Assembly (NCBI GenBank): GCA_902800435.1
Contig: CADCEQ010000008.1
Location: 1-64,000 of the forward strand
Direction of reading: 5' to 3'
Length of the DNA stretch: 64,000 bases
DNA from: an uncultured Prevotellaceae bacterium
GTDB lineage: Bacteria > Bacteroidota > Bacteroidia > Bacteroidales > Bacteroidaceae
Made by a program: the position numbers and the translations under genes. Position 1 is the first letter of the stretch; every line of letters starts with the position of its first letter. Positions 16,750 through 24,613 of this stretch are shown piece by piece. The notes under the pieces are model-generated. The model was not told where the DNA came from. It searched no databases and saw only the letters and a list, made by a program, of their open reading frames with translations.

Positions 16750-18225
16750 TTAATGGAAGGAAGCAAGACCACGTTCGATTTTGTTGAGCAGGTCTTTATC
16801 CCCCGCCAGAGTCGCCCATTCTTTCGAACGAAGAAGGAACTCCTTTCCCTTCTCGTAGTTGGGCTTGTAGATGTTGTTGGGCATGACGTAATAGCAAGCT
16901 AAACGGTAAGAGGCGTTAGCATTGATATCGGCGTACGTAGAGTCGTTCAGTCTGACGATGCGGGTAAATAGTGCCACAGCTTCATTACTATGGCGGTCGG
17001 CTCGTGGCATATACTGCTCATCGATGTCGATGCCCAGCAGTCGCTTGCGGTTCACGGAAACAGAGTCGGAATACCAGCCATAGGTGAACGCCATCTGATA
17101 GATGGCTGGAATATAGTTGGTGCTGCTCAGGCTGTCCATCATGCGCATGCCGAGTTTGAGTGAGTCGAAGTTGTTGCAGTCCATGCGCCTGAGGGCTATT
17201 TGGTATAGCTCTTCGGCAGGAATCTGGGGCGTCTCTTCTTGTTCGGTAGAACTTCCCAGAAGGAATGACAGGCCACCAACCAATAGCATGCCTAAGACAG
17301 CAAGTGTGATGTAGAGAGGCTTCTTTGATTTGACGGGGAACTGCTTCTGTCGGGCAGCCAAGGCAAGTTGCTGGGCTGTGGGGCGGTTGTCTGGGTCAGG
17401 CGATAGGCAGGCGTGAATCAGGCGCTGAATATCGGCTGAAACCCCAGGTGCATCAGGCATAGGAACATTCTTCTGCGACTGAGCGTAACCGCCCTCTTCG
17501 CCAAACGGTACGTTGCCTGTTAGCAGTTCGTGAAGTGTGGCGCCGAAAGCCCAAATGTCGCTTTGTGGCAGAGGCTCTGCCTCCTCGATAAAGCGTTCAG
17601 GAGCCATGTATGCCAATGTGCCGCTGTTTTCATCGTCAAAGAAGTACTCACGGCTACCACCTTTCTTTGAACTAATGCCAAAGTCGGTAATAGCGTAGTT
17701 GTAGATGTCATCGATGAGCACGTTACCAGGCTTTATGTCCTGATGGACGATGGGGGGCGTACAGGCGTGCAGGTAGGCCAGTCCAGAGGCGACATCTTCG
17801 ATATACTTCCAAATGTCGGCATCTTTCTTCAGTTTTCCGATGAGTTTCTCCGACGAGCCTTGTTTACAATATGGAAGTACTAAGTAAGGCATTTCCTCGA
17901 AGATGGAATAGCTGGTGGGGTGGAGCAGATTGGTGTGGTTGCAATTGAACACAATCATGTATTCATCGCGGAAACGCTGCTCGCCTTCAACGTCAAGGGC
18001 GTTCTTGGGACGATAGATCTTGATGGCCACTACCAACCCCAGCTCGTCAACCTCCTGATCAGTTAAGTTAGGAGCATTGTCGAGACAGGAGCGGTCCTTC
18101 ACCGTGTTGGCATCAAGTGCTAACCAAACGTCGGCCGTACCACCATCGGTACTCAGTGGCCGTAGCAGTTTGTAGCGATTGTCAAATAGCTTGCCGCTTT
18201 GGGCAAATTGTACAATGTCAAGCAT
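16750..18225 (-). CDS. Hanks-type Ser/Thr kinase with periplasmic repeat domain
   Basis: The 491-residue protein has a glycine loop (about 24-33), VAIK Lys69, catalytic loop 'VHQDIKPGNVLI' (Asp163), DFG at 181-183 and APE at 208-210. The HRD arginine is replaced by Gln (HQD), so activation-loop control may differ from RD kinases. One membrane helix lies at about 304-324, followed by a periplasmic region of TPR/Sel1-like helices. This is the layout of a PpkA-like kinase: cytosolic catalysis, periplasmic sensing. It sits in the T6SS block just after the glucosaminidase gene. The likely target is a partner of the FHA-like domain encoded at 24614 (inference). Confidence 0.9.
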   Translation of the reverse strand: MLDIVQFAQSGKLFDNRYKLLRPLSTDGGTADVWLALDANTVKDRSCLDNAPNLTDQEVDELGLVVAIKIYRPKNALDVEGEQRFRDEYMIVFNCNHTNLLHPTSYSIFEEMPYLVLPYCKQGSSEKLIGKLKKDADIWKYIEDVASGLAYLHACTPPIVHQDIKPGNVLIDDIYNYAITDFGISSKKGGSREYFFDDENSGTLAYMAPERFIEEAEPLPQSDIWAFGATLHELLTGNVPFGEEGGYAQSQKNVPMPDAPGVSADIQRLIHACLSPDPDNRPTAQQLALAARQKQFPVKSKKPLYITLAVLGMLLVGGLSFLLGSSTEQEETPQIPAEELYQIALRRMDCNNFDSLKLGMRMMDSLSSTNYIPAIYQMAFTYGWYSDSVSVNRKRLLGIDIDEQYMPRADRHSNEAVALFTRIVRLNDSTYADINANASYRLACYYVMPNNIYKPNYEKGKEFLLRSKEWATLAGDKDLLNKIERGLASFH

Positions 18226-18229
18226 ATAT

Positions 18230-19240
18230 TTATTTCAGTTTTATTTTTTCGCCTTCTCTGAGATTGGAGAATATATCTTTATCATTCATCTTTGCCAGAC
18301 TTGCAAGTCGTATGCCAAACTGCTGCGAAATGCCGTAGAGCGTGTCGCCTGCTTTGGTGCGATAGAAGTCTTGGGCGCCAGTATATTTTTTCTTCTTCTT
18401 GTCGAGGTATACAATGTCGCCTTCCTGCAAACGAGCTTCTGAAGCGATCTCGTTGTAGTCAAGCAGCTCTTGCTTGGAGATGTCGTATTTCATGGCGATA
18501 GATGAGAGCGTCATGCCTGGATAAAGAACGGTACAGCGTACATCATTGATATCGACCACCCAACGTCGGACGGCATTGTTAACAGTCTCTTCTTCCTCAG
18601 ACAGTTCGTCTTCATCTTGCATGCAAGATGCATCGAACGTCGGCATCTTATTCTTACCAGTGCTGCGAGTAATGATAACAGTTTTGCCTGCACGTAGTTT
18701 CACACCGCCGTTGATGGCGTAAAGCCTGTATGAATCGATGAAGCCGATAAGTGCTGAGGCATAGTTCTTGGCTGTGGCATAGCCTGCCTTTTGAAGTCCG
18801 ATTGCCCAACCGCGATAGTCATAAACGCTTTTAGAGAAAAGACTGCGATAGCGTCCGTTGTTCTTCAGGAACAGAGAGTGATCTCGGAACGATTCGGCTG
18901 CAGAACTGTAGACACGGAAACGGCTCTTCTGTGGCTCGTCGTCCCAGGCGTGATAGACGGAACCGTTCCAGCCACCCATGGCCTTGATTCCGAAGTGGTT
19001 GTTGGAATTGCGCGTCAGTCCGCTGCGGCCGGCGCCTGACTCCAAAATGCCTTGAGCCAACGTGATGGATGCTGGTATTCCGTACTGTTTCTCTTGGTCG
19101 AGTGCTATCTGCTTGTATTGGTTGATATAGGCCAGAATGTCGGATGAGGACTGTGCAAATGCATAAGATGCATAAGAACATATGCATATTGCCCCAAGCA
19201 ATACGCGCAGCACTTTTCCCTCAAGAATTGAAATTGACAT
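18230..19240 (-). CDS. Glucosaminidase (GH73) with two LysM domains
   Basis: The start is ATG 19240, preceded by AAAGG; the frame extends 18 bases further to a TTG that overlaps tssF. The 336-residue product has a signal peptide, then a GH73-type domain with 'LAQGILESGAGRSGLTRNSNNHFGIK' (catalytic Glu about residue 67), 'YSSAAESFRDHSLFL' and 'ATAKNYASALIGFI'. Two LysM domains follow at about 232-285 and 292-336. It should cleave glycan strands of peptidoglycan in the periplasm. Its position within the baseplate gene cluster suggests opening of the wall for T6SS assembly; it could instead be an exported effector, but no immunity-like gene is adjacent. Confidence 0.88.
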   Translation of the reverse strand: MSISILEGKVLRVLLGAICICSYASYAFAQSSSDILAYINQYKQIALDQEKQYGIPASITLAQGILESGAGRSGLTRNSNNHFGIKAMGGWNGSVYHAWDDEPQKSRFRVYSSAAESFRDHSLFLKNNGRYRSLFSKSVYDYRGWAIGLQKAGYATAKNYASALIGFIDSYRLYAINGGVKLRAGKTVIITRSTGKNKMPTFDASCMQDEDELSEEEETVNNAVRRWVVDINDVRCTVLYPGMTLSSIAMKYDISKQELLDYNEIASEARLQEGDIVYLDKKKKKYTGAQDFYRTKAGDTLYGISQQFGIRLASLAKMNDKDIFSNLREGEKIKLK

Positions 19241-19247
19241 GGTACCT

Positions 19248-21038
19248 TTATTCTTCAAGGTTTTTCAAAGTGACAATGATAGGCATAGCAATACAGGAAC
19301 GATTGCGGATGCGCTGTTCCATTAGATGGCCGTATGCGATAGAACAGGCATGTTCATAGTTCTTGCGGTCGCGGAATTCGATATCGATGTATAGGCCTCG
19401 TCTTAAAGACTGCTCTCCGCCTGCTCCCTGAACTGACGTCTTGATAACGATGCGGTGGAACTCATCCTTTCCGAATTCAGCCAGCAATTCCTTGCGGAGA
19501 AAAGCATCGATATCCATGCGGGTATAGAGCCGGTCGTTAGTTAAGGCATAGTAACGTAACTGCTCGTAGCGCTCATCGACGGAGGCTTTGTCAGCGCCAC
19601 CCATAGCAGAAACAATGATTTTAACTTTCTGCTCTAAGGCTGGATGTTTACGGTTTTCCATAACGTCCCCTGCATAGGGCGCATTTCCTATTTTACCCAT
19701 CGTTGTGATGTACGACACCTTAACTGACGTTGTAGTAGGATATTGGTTCATGTTCTTCATGACGTATGTGCCACTGTCAAACTTGAACTTCTGGTTCTGG
19801 CCTCCCACGCTTTTACCTAATCGGTTGATGGCCTCACGCAATTGGCGGAGAACCTCGCCGTCCTTGATTCCGTTGTACTCTATGAAAGCGTAGTAATCAT
19901 CAATGAAACGATTGTACAAACGACGCACGTCACGATAGAGGTCGCCGTTGTCATAGCATTTAGCCTCGAAGTCACGTATCAGAATCTCGTCATTCGTCTT
20001 GTTGAAACCCTGTTTGTTCGATGCCGTGCTGGTCTCCAGTATACGCAGGAAGAAACTCTCGTCCTGTTTTTGCAGTTTGGCTATGGGTTGTGTCTGAGTC
20101 AGTGTGAGTGAACAGACATCAACATTGGTCACTGGAACTATATTGAATATCACGCTACAATCGTCAGGAACGGTGTAGCCTTCTGGAAAGTCCAGGCGGA
20201 GCCAAATGGTAGACGGCTGGAAACGATCGAGTACTTCGCTTTCAAGCCACTGCTGAAACACTCGGGGGAAGGGGCGCGGCTTGAATCTGTCGCGGTCTTG
20301 TCTGTCATCGGTAATGTAGATGAGGGCTGCGTCGCCCATGTTCAACAGATTCTCTTTCCAGTTTTCTACAAAGGAGAAGAATTCACCTGATGACTGCTGG
20401 GCATCAAACGGCTCAACCATTTCAATGCTCTCCATCTCAAGCATGGTAGCAAAGTCTAATTCCTCGTTGTCAACTCCTGCATAGATATGCTCTGGCATAA
20501 TGCCATTCGTTCCTTTGATAAGCATGGAAAGCCCTCGCAGGCAGTTGACTTCTGAGGCAGTTTTAATGCCTACCCACAACTGATTAGCACCATCCATGTT
20601 GACCTTGACGATTGTGTCGTCATCGTGCAGTTCATGATGGTTGAGCAGATAGAGGCCAGAATTTGGAATCAGTGAGGTGTTGAATATTGGAATGTATGTC
20701 AGTGGCTGCTTCAGCCCCTCGTGTTTGTAAGCAAACGAGGCGTCACCTGTTATACTAAGAAGACCATTGTCACCACGGGCTTTCAGCATGGGATGAAGCA
20801 GACAGATGGCTGGCATAGCGTCAACCTTCTGACGTGGTATGAAGTCTGTGCAGAATCGTTCAACGAGACGCTGATTAACATCATCGACATAATCTAATAC
20901 TTTCTGAATCTCACCAACCATTGCTACAAGCATCATCTTGGCGATGGGGTCCATTTCATGAAAGTTGATGGGCTCTGCTGACAATTGTTGCAGAACTTCA
21001 ACCGCCTCCTTAATCCTTTTTTCTAATTCTATGTCCAT
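19248..21038 (-). CDS. tssF: T6SS baseplate protein TssF-like
   Basis: The 596-residue protein is of TssF length and starts with a helical region leading into 'DDVNQRLVERFCTDFIPRQKVDAMPAI', comparable to the 'FAFLAARIRQKLDDDFPELT'-type N-terminus of TssF, followed by beta-rich domains. TssF forms the wedge of the contractile baseplate with TssG and TssK in the cytosol. Sequence similarity to proteobacterial TssF is weak by eye; the call rests on length, layout and neighbours (gp25-like TssE, TssK and TssG). Confidence 0.72.
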   Translation of the reverse strand: MDIELEKRIKEAVEVLQQLSAEPINFHEMDPIAKMMLVAMVGEIQKVLDYVDDVNQRLVERFCTDFIPRQKVDAMPAICLLHPMLKARGDNGLLSITGDASFAYKHEGLKQPLTYIPIFNTSLIPNSGLYLLNHHELHDDDTIVKVNMDGANQLWVGIKTASEVNCLRGLSMLIKGTNGIMPEHIYAGVDNEELDFATMLEMESIEMVEPFDAQQSSGEFFSFVENWKENLLNMGDAALIYITDDRQDRDRFKPRPFPRVFQQWLESEVLDRFQPSTIWLRLDFPEGYTVPDDCSVIFNIVPVTNVDVCSLTLTQTQPIAKLQKQDESFFLRILETSTASNKQGFNKTNDEILIRDFEAKCYDNGDLYRDVRRLYNRFIDDYYAFIEYNGIKDGEVLRQLREAINRLGKSVGGQNQKFKFDSGTYVMKNMNQYPTTTSVKVSYITTMGKIGNAPYAGDVMENRKHPALEQKVKIIVSAMGGADKASVDERYEQLRYYALTNDRLYTRMDIDAFLRKELLAEFGKDEFHRIVIKTSVQGAGGEQSLRRGLYIDIEFRDRKNYEHACSIAYGHLMEQRIRNRSCIAMPIIVTLKNLEE

Positions 21039-21048
21039 TACGGTCTTT

Positions 21049-21543
21049 CTATCTGTAACGTTTTACTGTGGGTTCCACTAAGAACACCACATTCTTACGG
21101 TATGGCTGGAGAGTCCCCAGCCCGTCGTCGAGCTGTCCTTCCACAACAACGTTTACCTCATACTTCGAAGCCATTTTATTCCTGTGCGATGATTTGTTGT
21201 TAGCAGTATTCAAGACTATTGATACGGCTATATTCTTCAGCATTGGCTCGTAGGTGGCAAGGCTTGTACGGATACTGTCCTCACACTCTTTCTTTGTGAC
21301 CTCATTCTGTAAACCTTTTGCTATTCTTCCTAATTGGCTGTTATTGAACTCTCGGTAGTGTACATTGGAATACTCATGGTTCCAATATTCAAAGCCAAAG
21401 TCAGGGTCTGCTGCAAAACTGCCACGTGGTGTGAATACGACAAGTTCCACCAAGTTGTCAAGCATGGTGATATGGTCATTGATGTCGCGGAGAATAGATG
21501 CTCCTGAGTTATTAAATATAAGAGGTGTACTGATAAAACTCAT
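21049..21543 (-). CDS. tssE: T6SS baseplate protein TssE (gp25-like)
   Basis: The 164-residue protein shows the GPW/gp25 pattern: 'LVELVVFTPRGSFAADPDFGFEYW' near the N-terminus, a helical middle with 'IRTSLATYEPML' that corresponds to the conserved 'YEPRL' motif, and a beta-rich end 'VFLVEPTVKRYR'. It is the baseplate hub protein related to phage T4 gp25 that initiates sheath polymerisation. The start codon overlaps the stop of the upstream tssK by 4 bases. Confidence 0.85.
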   Translation of the reverse strand: MSFISTPLIFNNSGASILRDINDHITMLDNLVELVVFTPRGSFAADPDFGFEYWNHEYSNVHYREFNNSQLGRIAKGLQNEVTKKECEDSIRTSLATYEPMLKNIAVSIVLNTANNKSSHRNKMASKYEVNVVVEGQLDDGLGTLQPYRKNVVFLVEPTVKRYR

Positions 21544-22511
21544 ATGCTCTTACCGTCCCAAAGTTTACGCGTATCTGTCTTTGGTTTTGGCGGTTCAGGT
21601 TTGGGCGCCTCAACCTTTTCAATCAGGCTAAACTTGTCAATTTTCTCATCTATTGCATAGCACATGCCCAGTCCTTGCTTGATACGAAGGTAAGCTACCT
21701 TGTAATTATAAGGTACACGTGAGAAGTTATTGAATGTCTCGGCATCTTCAAGTGTAAGCGCATCGTCCATTTCGCATCCTATGGTGAAGGCTGCTATAAC
21801 CTGTTGTACGCATGATAGAAGTCGGATAGGAGTCATCTCTTCATGCTCTGTATTAGCGGTGATTAGCATCTGCCGGACAACAGGCCAATAAATACTGATG
21901 GCTTTTTGGGCACCTCCGGCAGCTTGTTGGTGGGTTTTTTCGTCAATACTTCTGAGCAGGCTGACAAATTGTGCATGTAGTTCTTCGAACTTTTGGTGCG
22001 ACGAAAGGAACAGACATGGCGGAACAAAGTTGACATTGTCTTCACGCCAGCCATCTTCATTTACGATGCGGGCGATAGGCATGGCGTTGTCAGGACATGG
22101 TGTCTTGGGACTAATCAATGCAAATTGAAGCGCGGGCGTTTTGAAGCCGTCGCTGCCTTCCGCCCATTCATTAGCCGATTGGCTGACGGTCAGTATGTAT
22201 TCCCTTTCTTCTGCTTGCGAGGGAATCTGTATGCGCGATTCGTATGAATTTGTGAACTTCGTGTCGAATTCCACGTCGATAATCTGGCCGCAGCGTGTGA
22301 TGGCTAAACATGACAATGCTTCGACGTCGACGAATCCTTTCATAATGCTCAGTGACAGTTGGAACGGATGTACCGAGGTGATGAGCCCAAAACGGCCGGC
22401 GGCAGCTAAAAGTAAGGCTTTGCTGATGGCATCGTCAGTACAACGGTCGGAGGCTGTCAGCACCTCGTCGGTCAGGCGCATTCCCTTTTTCCAGTTGATT
22501 CTTTTCTGCAT
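21540..22511 (-). CDS. tssK: T6SS baseplate protein TssK-like
   Basis: The 323-residue protein starts MQKRINWKKGMRLTDEVL, which matches the 'W.EGM.L.P.HF' shell-domain start of TssK, and has 'VPYNYKVAYLRIKQGLGMCY' near the end of the folded region. A Pro/Lys-rich tail (about 300-323) follows. TssK links the baseplate to the membrane complex. It is shorter than proteobacterial TssK (about 440 aa), consistent with reduced forms in Bacteroidota; the part that docks to the membrane complex may have diverged. The gene lies four bases after tssG. Confidence 0.75.
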   Translation of the reverse strand: MQKRINWKKGMRLTDEVLTASDRCTDDAISKALLLAAAGRFGLITSVHPFQLSLSIMKGFVDVEALSCLAITRCGQIIDVEFDTKFTNSYESRIQIPSQAEEREYILTVSQSANEWAEGSDGFKTPALQFALISPKTPCPDNAMPIARIVNEDGWREDNVNFVPPCLFLSSHQKFEELHAQFVSLLRSIDEKTHQQAAGGAQKAISIYWPVVRQMLITANTEHEEMTPIRLLSCVQQVIAAFTIGCEMDDALTLEDAETFNNFSRVPYNYKVAYLRIKQGLGMCYAIDEKIDKFSLIEKVEAPKPEPPKPKTDTRKLWDGKSI

Positions 22512-22515
22512 GATT

Positions 22516-23400
22516 TTATAGATTTGTATTATAGTTCAGGTAATTATAGAATATTTCATCACCAAGGCGAAGTGGAGGCTCGTCATGACTGATGTTAAAG
22601 TGGAGCACCTCATCTACGGCAAGGAAATAGTCCATGAGGAACAGACGTAATTCTTCGACCTCACGTACAAACTGCAAGAATTGTGGGCCACACTCGTCGT
22701 CCGACCAATAATAAATAGTGTAAGTCGTGATGGTATCGTCAAATATATTGCCGACATATCCGTCGCCAACCTCCATATCAACACTCTCCTGATAGCGCGG
22801 CTGTTCGTCGGTCATTGTGACCTCCTGACGGCAGATGTCGATAGCCAAGCCCTCCTCCATAAAGACTTTCCGCAGAAGGAGCGTCAACATCGTTTTATTT
22901 CCCCTGATGTTTCTACATTGGGGGAGGAATGGCAGTATCTGACGGATAAATCTGTTGGAGCGTTGCTCGTCAGTCAGCCCATCTCCAATAATCTGCTGCA
23001 TGATAATGTCTTCAGTGGCATATTTCTCCAACCTTTGCCGTACCTCTGTTCGAAGCCAGATGAGCAGTGTATCGATAGGTGCGAAGAAGCGGTAGGCGTT
23101 CTCAATCTCCTCTTGTTGCTGGTCAAGCTGTTCCTCGAATCGTTCCTTCTCCTCGTATTTGGGCAAGTTGTCGAAACGGTCGATGGGGTGGAACATATAT
23201 TCCGGTAGGGCATTGTAAAGGCTGTTGCGGCCAACTGTCAACAGAAAACTGTTGTCATCGAAAGGCGTCATCTCAATGATGTCCTGATAGGTGTTGCGCT
23301 TATGCAGACCTTTCAAGCAGACTTTGCATCTCCCTTTTGGGTAGTAAGAGAGCAGCAGTTCGGCATTGATGTCGCCCGGAAGCAGTTGTGGAGGTATCAT
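22516..23400 (-). CDS. tssG: T6SS baseplate protein TssG-like
   Basis: The product is 294 aa from ATG 23400; an alternative ATG at 23430 would overlap the E1 gene by 20 bases. Features consistent with TssG are 'FIRQILPFLPQCRNIRGNKTMLTLLLRKVF' (the fold that precedes the TssF-binding loop), a 'FFLAVDEVLHF' segment and a C-terminus ending 'NYLNYNTNL', like the 'LGWNTWL' end of proteobacterial TssG. It starts 10 bases after the E1 stop, so the ubiquitin-like cassette and the baseplate genes are tightly coupled. Identity to other TssG proteins is weak; context carries weight. Confidence 0.68.
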   Translation of the reverse strand: MIPPQLLPGDINAELLLSYYPKGRCKVCLKGLHKRNTYQDIIEMTPFDDNSFLLTVGRNSLYNALPEYMFHPIDRFDNLPKYEEKERFEEQLDQQQEEIENAYRFFAPIDTLLIWLRTEVRQRLEKYATEDIIMQQIIGDGLTDEQRSNRFIRQILPFLPQCRNIRGNKTMLTLLLRKVFMEEGLAIDICRQEVTMTDEQPRYQESVDMEVGDGYVGNIFDDTITTYTIYYWSDDECGPQFLQFVREVEELRLFLMDYFLAVDEVLHFNISHDEPPLRLGDEIFYNYLNYNTNL

Positions 23401-23410
23401 GTCAAAGCAA

Positions 23411-24610
23411 TTATTCAAACATGCTGGCATCGCCAGTGAGTTCCAGATGAACTACTCCCTTGTCGGTTGAGACTTCAATAACATCGAATGGCGGAATGCC
23501 AATCTGCTGGAGCGTCAGGTCTTGATAGGGGAAACGATCATCGATGTTCTCAAAGAAATGCTTGTGAATCAATGTGCGGTAACTAAGTTGGCGCAATTCC
23601 TTGTTCTCTTTGATATAACTATCCAGTTTTGACTCGGGAATCATGACCTTGAACTCTTTCTCAGGACGATCGGACACGATGATATCAATAAACTTGTTGT
23701 TGCGCATGTTAATTTCCACCGTCTCTGTGCCCAACAGAGCCCTTAGCTTCTCCAGGATATCGCCTACTGTCATTGTCGCCGACAGATTCTGGCACTCTTT
23801 TACGTCATCCCACAACTCGTGGGCAGGGCATGTGTTCTTCCACGATGCAAACCGGTAGATGCTGGTGGTATTGGTCATGCCTTCATAGCGAAGCATTTTC
23901 CCTTGCAAGGTTTTGAATGGAGCAGGCTCTTCTTCCGAGAGATGAACAATCTTCATGGCTTCCTGTACTTGCATAGCGCCAATAATAGATGCGCTGATAG
24001 GTGTTGTTGCCACGCGACCAGCATCACCCTGGTTGCGTACGACATCGGCACAACCTGTGCGAAGCATGATGTGGTTAAATTCCTCGCGTGAAAGTCCACA
24101 TTCATAACAACTTAGACCTGGCGTATAGACTTTTACAGCTCCAGTCAGGTTTTCGATGCTTCCGTCGATCCAGCTTTTCCCAGCACGCAGACTCAAGCGA
24201 TTCAGTTGATAGCGGGCTATGCGGCTGTCAAGGCAGCCGATGACGACATCTGCTCTGCGGTATAGACCGAAACCCACTTCTGAGAATAAGTTTCCAACGA
24301 TGGGTGTGACCTTAATCTGTGGGTTAATCTCCATTGCACGTTTGGCTACTATCTCAGCCTTGTAGGCATGGTTGTAAGCATCCTCCTCACGGAACATAAC
24401 CGAGCGCGTGAGATTGGAGATTTCAATTCGGTCAAAATCTACGACGTAGATATGGCCTATGCCAAAAAGCGTTAGGTTCTTAACCACCTCATTGCCCAAA
24501 GCACCTGCACCAGCCACGAGGACATGAGCGTTTTTCACTTTGTCTTTCTTGAACCATGAGAGGAGCGTATAGACGCCATCTCCCCATTCGTATTGCTGTT
24601 TGTTTTCCAT
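23411..24610 (-). CDS. E1-like activating enzyme (ThiF/UBA3 family) for the ubiquitin-like protein
   Basis: The 399-residue protein has a ThiF-type nucleotide fold: 'GAGALGNEVVKNL' (34-46), 'DFDRIEISNLTRS' (Asp60, Asn66, Arg69) and 'CLDSRIARYQLNR'. A 'CYEC' pair (Cys168, Cys171) is followed 16 residues later by Cys187 in 'RTGCADVV', the spacing of the zinc pair and catalytic Cys in UBA3; Cys261 and Cys273 could complete the zinc site. 'ATTPISASIIGAMQVQEAMK' matches the helix after the catalytic Cys in E1s. The C-terminal 110 residues look like a beta-grasp fold with 'DLTLQQIGIPPFDVIEVS', comparable to the E2-binding ubiquitin-fold domain of UBA3. It should adenylate and thioester-link the protein encoded at 31864. 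Confidence 0.9.
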   Translation of the reverse strand: MENKQQYEWGDGVYTLLSWFKKDKVKNAHVLVAGAGALGNEVVKNLTLFGIGHIYVVDFDRIEISNLTRSVMFREEDAYNHAYKAEIVAKRAMEINPQIKVTPIVGNLFSEVGFGLYRRADVVIGCLDSRIARYQLNRLSLRAGKSWIDGSIENLTGAVKVYTPGLSCYECGLSREEFNHIMLRTGCADVVRNQGDAGRVATTPISASIIGAMQVQEAMKIVHLSEEEPAPFKTLQGKMLRYEGMTNTTSIYRFASWKNTCPAHELWDDVKECQNLSATMTVGDILEKLRALLGTETVEINMRNNKFIDIIVSDRPEKEFKVMIPESKLDSYIKENKELRQLSYRTLIHKHFFENIDDRFPYQDLTLQQIGIPPFDVIEVSTDKGVVHLELTGDASMFE

Positions 24611-24613
24611 AAA

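Noticed and set aside
18230..19258. Start of the glucosaminidase at 19258
   Set aside because: That codon is TTG, overlaps the tssF stop and has no ribosome-binding sequence, whereas ATG 19240 has AAAGG upstream and starts the signal peptide.
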